A stretch of DNA of 64,000 bases from Strongylocentrotus droebachiensis. Its lineage: Eukaryota; Echinodermata; Echinoidea; Camarodonta; Strongylocentrotidae. The notes below the pieces were generated by a model. That model worked only from the letters and a program-made list of their open reading frames with translations, ran no database searches and had not been told where the DNA came from. Numbering within the stretch: the stretch's first letter is position 1; each line of letters begins with the position of its first letter. The DNA is taken from assembly GCA_035222895.1 (NCBI GenBank), contig JAVYIG010006790.1, positions 1 to 64,000 of the forward strand, read 5' to 3'. Shown here one piece after another: positions 21,860-33,603 of the stretch. Made by a program: the position numbers and the translations under genes.

Positions 21860-22235
21860 GCCTTGAACCATAATGCATGACCGTAAAAATGAATTTTCTG
21901 TTGGGCACCGGGGGGAAATGCAATGAAATTATTGATAATTTTTTTCATTATCCTATTTTTTTTAATTTGTGGGGACTGCCCTCAACCCTAGCCCCGACCG
22001 CGTACATTTATGATTCAGTGGCAAAGCAATTGCCTCGTAACGGTGAGGCCCCAGGATCAAAACTGTGTCGATGTGCTAGATTAGTGCTCTTTTTTGAAAC
22101 ATTCATCCTCATTTCTGTCAGTTATGACTTAAGGACGTAGGTCCCCTAGTTGATAAGCATAAAAAGCATACACATTCTTAATCAGTCAGGCAAAACAAAC
22201 ACTGGCAAATTATTATTCAATAAAATCTGAGAATG
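21860..22235 (+). repeat. Interspersed tRNA-like repeat, copy 2
   Basis: Near-identical to 1,975-2,345, including CATAATGCATGACCGT, the CAGTGGCAAAGCAATTGCC stretch and the following CACTGGCAAATTATTATTC. It is part of the block duplication. Confidence 0.6.
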
Positions 22236-22309
22236 TATACTATCATCTAGATCTACTAGGAATAAATCATTGTCACAATCCTTCTAAAAATCAGGGTAGA
22301 ATTATGAAC

Positions 22310-22880
22310 AACAGTGTAGATACACAAATATAATGTATTTTCGCAAAGAGGATGCAGCATCTGCCGTTTATATCTTGTGCACCACGTTGGCAAAGCTGAT
22401 TTAATCCATTGATAGACCCTTCGAGCGCTTATATATTCTGAGATTTTACAATGTGTGATCTCTTTTATCTACATATACAACGTACTTAATATCTTATAAA
22501 ATAGAGGGATGGAATACGGTAGAGGTTATTCTCTAAAGTTTAAAAGAAAACGATAAAAAAAAAAAAAAATCGCATTTGTTTAATATGCAATTTATATATT
22601 TTGCTTATTTCTACGAGGTTTATGAAGATTGTAACGTGAACGGAATAATATGAAATACATTAAAACTGAAGATTTTAACCAAACTTGGTTTAATATACAT
22701 ACAGTCTTTTGAGAAAAAGAATTGAAATGAAAACGGGGCTCAAATACTTACGAAATAAATGTACTTTAGTTATGGTTTATATCCTTTTATTTTTGGAATT
22801 TTAGGACAATTCATAACGCCGTTATATAACACAATGAGAATCATTTAAACTCCCAAACTTAATTTCTTTTCTTTATACAG
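22310..22880 (+). repeat. Upstream flank of exon E
   Basis: Matches 2,420-2,984 closely, with the acceptor TTTCTTTATACAG ending at 22,880. Contains a poly-A run near 22,556. No gene seen. Confidence 0.7.
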
Positions 22881-23165
22881 GTTGTCCGAGTTTGTGGCTT
22901 AGATACGGACCTGATAAGTATTCAGGCTACATAGAGGTCAAGCTGGTAAGTGGCAGTTGGAGTTAATTGTATGGTGTTAATTATTATGATTGGAGGTATT
23001 ATTCGTCCGCGCTTCGGGTTATCTCGAACGTCTGTCGTCAGCTTGGTTTCGGGGAGCTCAACTGGTGGGATAGTTTTGAATATAGCAGAACGTACAGTAT
23101 GACAAAGGTGACGAGATATCCTTACGGAGATGCACACCACCTAATCTACATATGTTATCATTAAA
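22881..23165 (+). pseudogene. SRCR-like exon E, interrupted by early stop
   Basis: Reads CPSLWLRYGPDKYSGYIEVK, LVSGSWS, then TAA where intact copies have AAA or AAA-like lysine codons. Downstream of the stop the frame stays open to 23,164 with ISNVCRQLGFGELNWWDSFE and SMTKVTRYPYGDAHH. The codons KLV include a perfect donor-like GTAAGT. Block 2 partner of exon A. Confidence 0.8.
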
Positions 23166-23289
23166 AAAATATATATTGGGGGAAGGGTTGAAATATCATA
23201 TTCAATATGACAAGTATGATAAGATTTTCCAAAACGTTGGTTGGCGACATCGAATGTTCAACCCGCGCCTTCACCCATATCCCAAGCAA

Positions 23290-23985
23290 TTCATGTACAT
23301 TTGTTATAAATAATGATTATAACAAATTACATTTATAAAGCGTTTAATACAATGTTTCTAGCAGGTTAACATAACAAGGTACAACGAACAATAAACATAC
23401 AGCAATAATAATACATAATTTCTAATAATAACATTTCAGATGATTAAAAACCTACTTTAAACAAAACTGCCCTATAGATTACTATTCAACATAAAATATT
23501 TCAAATTTTCCATATAAGACTCTACAGATGGGGATTGACGAATAATGATTCGTAAACTGTTCCATAATTTAGGGGCTGCAAAAGAAAAAGTACGATCACC
23601 GTAACGGGTGTTGGTTCGGGCCAGGGGCGTATTGGAAAATAGCATGTGTAGTTGACCGTAATGAACGTGATGAAACAATAGGTTTGAGGAGGTCGTTTAA
23701 ATATGATGGAGCATAACCATGTTTAATTTGTAATACTAACAAAAGAATCTTAAATCGAATGCGAGTTAAAATAGGTAGCCAATGACGAGATCTAAGAATT
23801 GGAGTTATGTGTTCATACTTTCTGGGTTTGGTATTGAGACGGGCTGCCATGTTTTGAATACTTTGGAGTGGAGAAATGGTGGAATTTGGTAGGCCAAAGT
23901 ACAATCCGTTACAATAATCTAAATGAGAATTAACGAAAGCATGGATCAATCGTTCTGTAGACTGTTTACGTAGAGGTCGAGCTGG
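23290..23985 (-). pseudogene. L2/CR1-like LINE 3-prime fragment
   Basis: Two overlapping minus-strand frames (23,596-23,988 and 23,472-23,678) together give the C-terminal third of a non-LTR RT: LRKQSTERLIHAFVNSHLDY, CNGLYFGLPNSTISPLQSIQ, RKYEHITPILRSRHWLPILT, then ARTNTRYGDRTFSFAAPKLW. No catalytic YADD is left. A frameshift separates the two parts. It is better preserved than its copy at 3,375-4,061. Confidence 0.8.
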
Positions 23986-24225
23986 CAAGTGACAATTGGC
24001 ATAAATTGTATCTTTATTATTATGGTTATAATGGTCATTACTCGTATTATCCGTCTGCGCTTCAGCTTATCTCGAACATCTTTCGTCAGCTTGGTTTCGG
24101 GGAGCTCAACTGGTGGGATAGTTATGAATATATAGCAGAACGTACAGTATGACAAAGGTGACGAGATATCCTTACGGAGATGCACACCACCTAATCTGGA
24201 TATTTCATCATTAGAAAATTATATT
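23986..24225 (+). pseudogene. SRCR-like exon F, 5-prime truncated and frameshifted
   Basis: Paralogue of exon B with the same start directly at the LINE scrap and the same 2-base insertion in the EYIAERT region. The cysteine of ICRQ is still there, but NICRQ has become NIFRQ (TTT for TGT-type change at the preceding codon region, reading ISNIFRQLGFGELNWWDSYE), so the conserved cysteine is lost. Confidence 0.75.
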
Positions 24226-24560
24226 TTGGGAAGGGTTAAAATATCATATTCAGTATGACAAGTAATATGATAAGATTTTCCAAAACGTTGGTTGGCGACA
24301 TCGAATATTCAGCCCGCGCCCTCTCCCACATCGGCGTCGATCCTAGGCCAGGTGCAATTGATTTCTGTAATCGGCGCCTACCTAGGTTTTGGTGCTTATT
24401 AATTTTGTGCAGTGTGGAAGCACCCTTTAGTAAATTAATTCCATTAGCGTCGTCGTGGCTGAATAGTAGCGAGCTCAGACTCCAACTCCTAAAGGTACTA
24501 TGTCCCATTTGCATGCCCAAAAAATGAAAAGGTTAAATTCCAATGGATTTTGAGAGTTAA

Positions 24561-25340
24561 AGGACAAGTCCACTCGAAAAATAACTTACTTTCAATAAAA
24601 GCAGAAAAATCAGAAAAATCAGAAAAGTCAATCAAAAAAAGTTTGAGCAAAATCGGATAACTAATAAGAAAGTTATGCATTTTTGAAAAAGTATGTAAAA
24701 CTATGGAACAATGAGAATCACAACACAAATTGCCGAGATGGTTATCAGTTTGTGACGTCATGTCCTCACAACTTATCAATTGCTTTACATAGTTTAATCC
24801 CATTAATTTCCCTTTTCATCCCCCAAAACTTGATTTCCCCATGCCTTTGCTCAGGTTATATGATTTGTATCATATTGCGTGCATGACATTTCCCCAAAAC
24901 TTTTATGAACTTTGAAGAATTGATACTATTTTCTGAATATTGTATTCCATAATTATTGATTTATATTTAAATAGTTTATCAAAATTAATTTTTTCATGAT
25001 TTAACTGGACTAAATTTACTCTTTATTTGTGCATCCACACAAACACATATTACTAACAACCTAACTTGGATGCTGGTGTGAAGAAATAGGATTCTTAGGG
25101 TGAAAATAGGAAATTTATACTATCAATATACAGAAAATAATTAGTGGATAGTGAGGAACATACGTCACAGACTCATGAGTGAGTTGCCAATTTGTGTAGT
25201 GATTTTCAAAGTTTTTCATGTCATTAAAAATTCATAACTTTCTTATTAGTTATCCGATTTTGCTCAAACTTGTTTTGATTGGCTTGTCTGATTTTTCTGG
25301 TTCTATTGAAAGTAAGTTATTTTTGGAGTGGACTTGGGCT
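24561..25340. mobile_element. 780-bp piggyBac-type MITE
   Basis: Flanked by TTAA at 24,557-24,560 and 25,341-25,344. Ends are AGGACAAGTCCACTC and the reverse complement of GGAGTGGACTTGGGCT; homology between the ends continues for ~120 bp (AAGTTTGAGCAAAATCGGAT region). The empty site is at 4,646 (AAAGTTAATACTAATT). It has no transposase frame; short ORFs at its left end are spurious. Confidence 0.9.
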
Positions 25341-25867
25341 TTAATACTAATTTAGAACTTCCCCCACAAAGGGGGGCTTGGAAATGTCTCTACACTGTTA
25401 GAACAAGTATTACAATTTTTAATCAAGTTAGTTAAAATTTTAATCAACCACGGATTACCAGGTGAATCACACAATCGTTGGTTAAACTTTAACCAACAGC
25501 CTGTTGATTAAAATTTAACCTGCGGTTGATTAAAATTTTTAATCAATTATTGGTTAAAAAAATTTGGTCAATGTTGGTTAAAATGGTGTTGTTTAAACTT
25601 TAACCATTTGTTGATTAAAACTTTAATCTTTTGTTGGTTATTTATGCTTTGTTCGGGGCTGATTCACATGTTGTTGGTTAAACTTACATGGGTCGTTGGT
25701 TAAAATTGTAACCATTGTAGATTAATTATTTTTTGATTCACACGATGTTGGTTAAACTTTAGTGGGTTGTTGGTTACAGTTATTACCACTGTTGGTTAAA
25801 CTTACGGGGGTTTGGAGGTCTTATCCTCGTGTTTGCAGGTAAGAAATTGTTTAATATGATTGTCATC

Positions 25868-26336
25868 AATGCTAAGATTGGAAGGAAGAAGTGAAATAAG
25901 GTTCTTGCTCAAATTAAAAACGCTTTGTGTCCCGGCCCGTAGGTTGTAGCTCAGCCATTAAGTGTAACGGATGACCTACCCAAATTGCATATATGAAGAC
26001 GTTTCACTTTATGATGACATCATATCTTATATTTAATTGTTTTAAACAATTAGATACAATTAGATTTAAAAAATAAGATTATTATTCATGCATGCAATTT
26101 GGGTAGGTGATCCGTAATAGGCCTACACTTCTCCTTCTTTAATTGGGTCTGCCTCCTTCACGGTTGAAGATTCTTGCAGAATGATGAGTGTGTGTGTGCT
26201 TACGTTAGCCATGTGCACGGTGCAAGTAAAATGTTACTTATTGGTTGAGCTACGTACAGCCTAGGGGACACAAATCGTTTTTGATTTGAGCAAGAACCTT
26301 ATTTCACTTCTTCCTTACAATCTTAGAATTGATAAT
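25868..26336. mobile_element. Hairpin MITE within the foldback element
   Basis: Inverted repeats of about 60 bp: TAAGATTGGAAGGAAGAAGT at the left and its counterpart ACTTCTTCCTTACAATCTTA at the right, with GACACAAA pieces at the inner ends. The ~340-bp interior contains a second internal repeat (CAATTTGGGTAGGT near 26,095 against ACCTACCCAAATTG near 25,975). Confidence 0.75.
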
Positions 26337-26342
26337 GATAAT

Positions 26343-27927
26343 ATAGGATTTCTCGGTCACTTTCGTAAGCTTTTCATTCGTTTTGATCCAAAGTTCATTC
26401 AAATTCGCAAAATAAAGCTGCCGGCGTGAAAATTTCATTCAAAGTAACACTTTTTTCATTTGATTTACTTATTCGGTCAATGGATTTAGCACTTGTTTCA
26501 TTCAATTTAACAACCGCTTACAAAAGCGCAGTTTGCATTCATTTTCGTCAACAAATGTAAATCGGACGTCCGTACCATTCAATTTCACTTTGGGTCATTC
26601 TAAATAACAAAGTTCTCATTCATATTCGCCTATCTTTACAAACCTATGGTATACATGGTATATGCACATGTTTCTCATCTAAATTAAACAAATGAGTTAT
26701 ATAACATGCCTAGATGTCTTGTCCGTCAACATGTAGAGGGTTAAACAACTCTAGATACAAGATTGGACATCATCTTACTGATGTTCTCATCACGGACTTT
26801 ATCGTACTCGGTCATCTTTTGGAAGTGATATTACGTAGACGAACATGATAATGTCATGCATGATGTAATTATGATCATTAAAATATATATAACCAAAACA
26901 AGATTTCAGATAGTATACGTGTATTCTTTAGTTTATGTCCACATGACATGAGTTATTGAGATGTGTGCGCAGTGAGAAACAATGTATCAAACTCATTAAT
27001 GATTGTGTAGCGTGATCGTGATTGCAATTGAGATGGTGATTACGATTGTGACTGAGATGGTAATTGTGACTGTGATCATGATCGTGATTGTGATTCAGTG
27101 TGATGGTGATTCAGATTTTGATGTGATTATGATTGTGATTGAACTGATACTCATAGATTGTTCTTAACATGTTCAATACAGACTAACTATAATTTACACA
27201 TGGCTTCAAAGAGATTACGAACATAGAATAAATTATCAAAAACAAAACAAAACCAAACATTAAAAATAACTCAATGTATAGAGTATTGATACCCCCCCTC
27301 CACCATTATGGTACGCCACTCCAATAAATACAACCGTAGTCTGTAAACACACACTTTGCATGCACTTATATCATTGCATATTCATAACAAGATACTCTTG
27401 CTAGTTCCATGATAATTATATATTGATTTGGCTAGGTTTTTATCTACTTAACACATGATCGTTCAGTTGCTAAATAGTGATGATTTATATAGTGGGTATA
27501 CATAAACACCCATAGTGAGGACAAATAACATGTTTGTTGCTTACCAACCCATACAATTCGAAACGGATTTAGCATGGAACTAAGCTTGCGGGGTTCTATA
27601 TATGATCATACTGGGTAAGATTTACATGTTTAATTTGTCTGCAAAACGTGTGAAACTGTATGCAAAGAAATGAATTTGAATTCACGGAAGACGCTTTTAC
27701 GTAATCGCGAATCGTCTCGCTTTAAATTGAATGAAAATTTTACAAAAAAGAAACACGTTTTAATTCGAAAGAAAATGAAATGCCTTTGAATGATCGTTTT
27801 AGGAATTTAAATGCTAAAAAACGAATTTGAACGAAAAATAACAGCTGCGGTGACAGAATCGGCGAAATTGAATGAACATAAAATGAATTTGTGTGGCCAG
27901 CTTACGAAAGTGACTGAGAAATCCTAT
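26343..27927. mobile_element. 1.6-kb element with ATAGGATTTCTC inverted ends
   Basis: Left end ATAGGATTTCTCGGTCACTT and right end AAGTGACTGAGAAATCCTAT. Inner ends contain CATTCAATTT / AAATTGAATG type motifs on both sides. The interior includes a GATTGTGATTGTGA simple-repeat stretch (27,000-27,150). No transposase found. Confidence 0.75.
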
Positions 27928-28394
27928 ATTAAAATAATTTCTTACCTAAAAACACGGAGATAAGACCGTCCAAACTCCCATTTCTCAGGTCCTCGCGACA
28001 ACCTCCATTGTTAATTTTGTCGCACGCCTAAACTGCATGTACTTTGTATGTACTTTATTTGTAATAAACTATGTCGAGCGATCGCTAGCTACGCGCTTCG
28101 ATATCGTTCCGTTGGGTCACGTGACCAGTACTTTAATCAACGTTGATTAAACTTTAACCGGAAGGGGGCTATCATTACTGTCGGAATTTTGTTTTTGCTG
28201 AGTTACAATTTTTGCCAACGACTTAGACTTAACCAACATTAGTTAAAAGGAATAATTTTGATCAACACTGTTTTTAACCAACGCAAGATTAAAAGTAAAA
28301 TTTAATCAACACTACATTTTTAACCATGGTTGAGCGTTTTTTAATCAACAATTTTTTAACCCGCAGTTTTTTAATACTTGTTTTAACAGTGTAA

Positions 28395-30467
28395 AGGCCC
28401 GGTCACACGGAGGGGACGCATGGGGGACGCACGGCCAGCGCATTGGAAATTGGCAATTTGGGCCAGTGCGTTGTCGTTCGCTAGGCGTGCGTCATCATTC
28501 GTTACTCGTTCGTCGAGCGCGCTGGACCAACGCTGGGTTTTGTTTGAGCATGCTCAAAAGTGTGCGTGGAGCTCGACGCATGAATGTACACGCATAAGGC
28601 ACGCCAGACATGCGTGGAGCGCGCTAGACCAGCGCCAGACATACGCGGAGCACACGCCCTGTATACGCACAGCGCACTAGCTACACGCTGTGCATTTTTG
28701 TCAGCTCGCTAGCTTTTCCAAAACCATGACAAAAGTTAAGGCCCGGTCACACAGAGGGGACGCATGGGGGACGCACGGCCAGCGCATTGGAAATTTGCAA
28801 TTTGAGCCAGTGCGTTGTCGTTCGCTAGGCGTGCGTCGTCATTCGTTACTCGTTCGTCGAGCGCGCTGGACCCACGCTATGCATTCGTCGTCATTCGCTG
28901 TGTGCGTCGGGATTTTTTGAGCATGCTCAAAAGTGTGCGCGGAGCTCGACGCATGAATGTACACGCCAAAGGCACTCCAGACATGCGTGGAGCGCGCTAG
29001 ACCAGCGCCAGACATGCGTGGAGCGCGCTAGACCAGCGCCAGACATACGCGGAGCACACGCCCTGTACACGCACAGCGCGCTAGCTACACGCCGTGCATT
29101 TTGTGTCAGCTCGCTAGCTTTTCCAAAATTATGACAAAAGTTAGGCACACGGCCTTTTTCTATTTCCAATGCGCTGGCCGTGCGTCGTAGAACGCGGTGC
29201 ATGCATGGACCATTCGTCCAGCGCGCTAGCAACACGCTTTGCATTCGTGGAAGTTGTTATCATGTGCGCTCTGTGTACGGTCTGTATGCGCACTGTATGC
29301 GCCCTGTATGCGCTCAGCGCACTAGCAACACGCTATGCATTTGGTGTCAGCTCGCTGTAGCTTCGACAAAAGTTGGGCGCACGACAACGCACTGGCCAAA
29401 ATTGCAAATTTCCAATGCGCTGGCCGTGCGTTCCCCATGCGTCCCCTCTGTGTGACCGGGCCTTTAGGCACACGGCCTTTTCCGATTTCCAATGCGAGGG
29501 CCGTGCGTCGTAGAACGCAGTGCATGCGTGGACCATTCGTCCAGCGCGCTGGCAACACGCTGTGCATTCGTGGAAGTTGTTATCATGTGCGCTCTGTATA
29601 CGGTTTGTATGCGCACTGTATGCGCCCTGTATGCGCTCAGCGCGCTAGTAAAGGCCCGGTCCCACTGCACTTACGGATGCAAAGAGGATGTAAAACGTAA
29701 AAAAATCTTGCCATCCGTTGGAAAACGCTATGCATCCGTTGTGTACTCATTGCATACGTGTTTCAAACGCTCTATCCATCGAGCATCCGTCCACTGTGAT
29801 TTCATCCGCGCAAAAAGTTTTGAGCTGCACAAAACTTTTAGAACGGATGAACTTCCGCCGTGTACGATGTAAATCCGCAAAAATACGAGTAACAAACGTT
29901 CTATGTCCGTTATCATCCGTTAAACGTCCGCTGTATCCTCTCTGCATCCTCTGGGCATCCTCGCAACTCACATCCGCTGCAGCTGAAGACGGAAAGAGGG
30001 AGGAAAGATAAGGTACATGGAACGTCTATACATCGTTAGTAGCACGGAAATAGAAAGGATGTAGCGTATGCATATCGTATATAAAGTATTCAAAGCTGTC
30101 ATCCACTTCCATCCGCTTTCATCCGCTAGGCTTCCGAGGAACATCCGTTTAACATCCCCGCTACATACTACCCACGTCCGTTATTTTCCGTTCTGTTTTC
30201 GCAAATTTTCGCAAATTTTGTTCATTTCTGGAGCGGATGAAAACGGATGGAGCCACCCCCGAAATTTCGCTCATCCGCTGCGTCCTTTATGCATACTTTG
30301 TGTGTCCATTGGCCAGTGGGACCGGGCCATAACACGCTATGCATTTGGTGTCAGCTCGCTGTAGCTTCGACAAAAGTTGGGCGCACGACAACGCACTGGC
30401 CAAAATTGCAAATTTCCCATGCGCTGGCCGTGCGTTCCCCATACGTCCTCTCTGTGTGACGGGGCCT
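28395..30467. mobile_element. GC-rich Harbinger-type MITE cluster
   Basis: Outer ends AGGCCCGGTCACACGG and GTGTGACGGGGCCT, flanked by TAA at 28,392-28,394 and 30,468-30,470; the empty site at 4,700 reads CTCTAAGTGGG. TAA duplication and this terminus fit PIF/Harbinger MITEs. Inside are partial repeat copies starting near 28,739, an inverted end near 29,460 (GTGACCGGGCCT), and a whole nested element at 29,652. Alanine- and arginine-rich frames on both strands come from the GCGC-rich repeats and are not genes. Confidence 0.85.
29652..30329. mobile_element. 678-bp MITE nested inside the cluster
   Basis: Ends AGGCCCGGTCCCACTGCA and GGCCAGTGGGACCGGGCCA, flanked by TAA at 29,649-29,651 and 30,330-30,332. 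The interrupted sequence (CTAG then CACGCTATGCATT) is intact at 29,325. Interior rich in CATCCGCT and CGGATG motifs. Confidence 0.85.
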
Positions 30468-30882
30468 TAAGTGGGAAAATAACGACTATTAATTGTTGAA
30501 TCGACTTAAGAGCTATAGAGCCAGTAAGCAATAGCCTGATTTTCAGACCATTGTACCAAATGGTCGAACGTTTTATGCGGCGCAAAGATTCAATCGGTTT
30601 AATTTTGGCCATTACGAGAAGTGGGTTATTGATGTAGACAAATGCTCATGTACCCTTTACAGCTCATTGTATGTATGTTATTACCAAAGAAAATAAGCCA
30701 GTCAGTCACTCAGTAGAGTCTGACAGTGAAGTCTAGCAAGTAAACGGATTTCCTTGCATAATTTGAATATTAGGACACTGCTAACGTTTAAATTTAACAA
30801 ATAGGACATACATAACATATTCATAATTCCTGCACAGTTCTACATGATTCAAAGTTGGCTGCAAAAGGGACATAGTATCGTT

Positions 30883-31640
30883 AAGAAGCGACTACAATTT
30901 ACTGAGTATTGGAACTGACAAAATCACTTATGGTTATGTTGAATTGGCAGCGCTGTCATATTGGTTAATGAAATTAATCATATGCTAGATGAAATCAATG
31001 AGACACAACTAACGTAGGCACTATCTATACTACGTATCAGTACTAATACCGACTGGGCAAGAACGAAATGAAATTTCTCACTCAATAAATAGCGACCAAT
31101 AAACACACCTACATCGAATTAATAGAATGAATGATACCTCGATTTGTGAACAAATATATCATCAAATTTCATAATATATTTGTTTGTTTCAATTATTTGA
31201 ATATTTATTATTACTATTATTATCAGTTTCTTCTAAAGCAAAATTGTGGATAAATAAGTACTTCATTGATGTGGAAACTCAGTATAAAAATACAAAAATA
31301 CAATGTTTTTAGCAAAGAATATACAACATTCGGAGTAAATTATTTTGAGCAATATGTTGCCAAAGCTAATTTGATCCATGGACCGACCGTTCGAGTGCTA
31401 ATATATTTTGAGATATTATATCATGCGATCACTTTTATCTACATGTTCAGCATGGTATAAAAGCATATGAAGTAGATTGGCAAAATACAGCAAATGTTAT
31501 TCTCTAAACTTTGAATGAAGATAATCGATTAATTTTTCTCATTTGTTTGATATGCAATTTAAACCTTTTTACGAGCTTCATGAAGAGTGTAAATAAACGA
31601 AATAATATGACATATATTAAAATTGAATGTCCTAATGATA
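30883..31640 (+). repeat. Unit upstream flank without exon
   Basis: Contains the array landmarks (TTTACTGAGTATTGG, ACTGGGCAAGAACG, GTTGCCAAAGC, GACCGACCGTTCGAG, CATTTGTTTGATATGCAATT). No exon follows; instead a TTAA-type MITE arm begins at 31,640. Confidence 0.6.
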
Positions 31641-32135
31641 CAATGTCCCTTTTGCAGCCAACATCAAATTCTGTAGAACTTCGCAGGAATTATGATTATG
31701 TCTTGTATGTCCTATCTGTGAAATTTAAACATTAGCAGTGTCCTAATATTCAAATTATGCAAAGAAACACGTTTACTTGCTAGACTTCACTGTCGGACAC
31801 AATTGAGTGACTGACTGGCTTTTTCCATCTTTGGTAATAACAAACATAAAATGAGCTGTAAAGGGTACATGAGCATTTGTCTACGTCAATAACCCACTTC
31901 TTGTAACGGCCCAAATTAAACTGATTGAATCTTTGCACAGCATAAAATGTACGACCATTCGGTACAATGGTCTGAAAAATCAGACCATTACTCACTGGCT
32001 CTATAGCTCCTAAGTCGATTTGACAACTAATAGTCGTTAATATCCCACTTAAAGACATTTTCAAGCCCACTTTTTTTTTAAAGGGAAGTTCTAAATGATT
32101 ATTGTCTTTCAAATGCCTTTGGAATTAAACCTTTT
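31640..32135. mobile_element. TTAA MITE, second block 2 copy, truncated
   Basis: Matches 5,125-5,600 in the same orientation (ATACAATGTCCCTTTTGCAG start, GGCTCTATAGC, CAACTAATAGTCGTTA, CCCACTTAAAGACATTTTC). The outer terminal repeat is missing. The frame at 31,780-32,112 mirrors frames in the other MITE copies and is spurious. Confidence 0.7.
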
Positions 32136-32857
32136 CACGATACCATAAATTTGTAAACCATACAAGAATTTTTCATAATTTTGGACTGATAGCTTCAGTT
32201 TGAGTTGCAAAGCTATAGCGCTGAAACGGTACTGAGCGACGACGTCAACATCGAAGCCCTAAACGGAGGTTTCCCGATGTCGGACGTGATCCAAATTCAG
32301 GTGGAAAATGCAATATATGATTATGATTAAAAAATTAGTAAAAAATTGGGCTAAAATTCTTTTGCTAAGAATGGTACCTTTAAGGAGGCTTGGTAATGCA
32401 TATATTAAATATTATATACCTCACTTAAGAAATCTAGCCATCTGATTGGTCGAAATTGCATTCATAAACTTTAACTATTCCTGTAAAATTCCAAGTAAAA
32501 TTCCAAACCCATGTAATAGTTCTAAAAAATTGTTCTGTAACCATGGTTACCGGGAAAATAGTTCAGTCTTGGTGAAATACCCATAGGTTGACATGTAAAA
32601 AAATGGTCTGAGCGATCGAGGATACCGTACGTGTGCGATGAATTGGTCGGTAATTTCAATACAATTGAATCTCGATCGATCTTACCGACAATTTTATCTT
32701 GCATTGTTGACATGAAGACGAAAATAAACTTCCAAAAACAACATCTGCCGATAGATCTTGATCTAAGTTCGTGCCAATGCATTGCAAAAGTAAAAGAAGG
32801 GCCCGTTTAATGGAGCTGCCGCGAAGCATCCAGAGAAAACTGCTAGATATGGTTTCA

Positions 32858-32940
32858 GTGCGCGATGGCCGAGCGGTCTAAGGCGGTGATTTTAGTCACA
32901 TTATCGTTGGTGCGCAAGAGATCGATTCCTATCTTCGACA
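32858..32940 (+). pseudogene. Class II tRNA-like sequence (Leu/Ser type), left arm
   Basis: GCGCGATGGCCGAGCGGTCT gives a consensus A box, and GATCGATTCCT an imperfect B box, with long variable-arm spacing. The anticodon stem-loop (GTGATTTTAGTCAC) is too short for a normal 5-bp stem and 7-base loop, so it is not a working tRNA. Probably a SINE-like head. Confidence 0.55.
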
Positions 32941-33082
32941 AAAGTTTTGTTATTCTTTATTTTTAATTTATTAGGCTACTCTCAAAGAAACACTCATAAA
33001 AAACAACCGTGCAGATAAACTAGAAAAAGGCCAAGGTGCTGTCATAAGTTGACTCTTTTTTTTTCTTCGGCATATAAAAGTA

Positions 33083-33243
33083 TTAATGACTGCTTTAATA
33101 TTCGAGAAATAGTTGTTTTTATACGCTCTCGGGAAGGTTACAATGGGCTATTGCCCTCGGCACGCCTTGGGCAATAGCACAATTCTAACCTTCCCTTGAG
33201 CGTATAAAAACAACTATTTCTCTCAAAGCAGTCATTAATACTA
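33083..33243. repeat. Short hairpin element, copy 1
   Basis: Self-complementary ~160 bp starting TATTAATGACTGCTTTAA and ending AAAGCAGTCATTAATA, with GGGCTATTGCCCTCGG at the loop. Copy 2 lies at 33,303-33,474. Confidence 0.8.
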
Positions 33244-33302
33244 TAATATTGAAATAATAACGTGACTCAAATCCTTGCAGCTTGGATACGGACCTGACTA
33301 GT

Positions 33303-33474
33303 ATAGTATTAATGACTGCTTTGAGAGAAATAGTTGTTTTTATACGCTCAAGGGAAGGTTAGAACTGTGCTATTGCCCGAGGCGTGCCGAGGGCAATAGC
33401 CCAATTGTAACCTTTCCGAGGGCGTATAAAAACAACTATTTCTCGAAAATTAAAGCAGTCATTAATACTTTTAT
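33303..33474. repeat. Short hairpin element, copy 2
   Basis: Same ends (TATTAATGACTGCTTTGA and AAAGCAGTCATTAATA) and same ATACGCTC and GGCAATAGC stems as copy 1; the two copies are also mirror images in the larger palindrome. Confidence 0.8.
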
Positions 33475-33603
33475 ATGCCAAAAAAAAAAAGTCAACTTAT
33501 GACACCACCTTGGCCTTTATCAAGTTTATCTGTACGGTTGTTTTTTATGAGTGTATCTTTGAGAGTAGACTAAAAGATATTTAGTTTTTTTGTTTTTGTT
33601 GTT

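Larger units (their letters stand above)
25393..28391. mobile_element. 3-kb foldback element with nested hairpins
   Basis: Ends CACTGTTAGAACAAGTATT and the reverse complement of AATACTTGTTTTAACAGTG, flanked by TA at 25,391 and 28,392. Long arms (to ~25,862 and from ~27,928) consist of GTTGGTTAAACTTTAACC-type repeats and end at matching GTAAGAAAT motifs. Two further hairpin elements lie in the middle. No ORF of note. TA target preference suggests Tc1/mariner-like mobilisation but the family is unknown. Confidence 0.8.
24492..30882. mobile_element. TTAA MITE, block 2 copy, interrupted by three elements
   Basis: Continuous pieces 24,492-24,556, 25,341-25,390 and 30,468-30,882 rebuild the element at 4,582-5,115. 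The interruptions are described separately. The right end reads GGGACATAGTATCG before TTAA. This nested order shows that the MITE was already there when the other three arrived. Confidence 0.8.

Noticed and set aside
28420..29872. Several overlapping open frames on both strands
   Set aside because: GC-rich MITE repeats lack stop codons by composition; the same words repeat in all frames.
32858..32940. Possible functional tRNA-Leu or tRNA-Ser
   Set aside because: The anticodon arm is too short and the acceptor stem does not pair; it occurs as an inverted pair inside a mobile palindrome.
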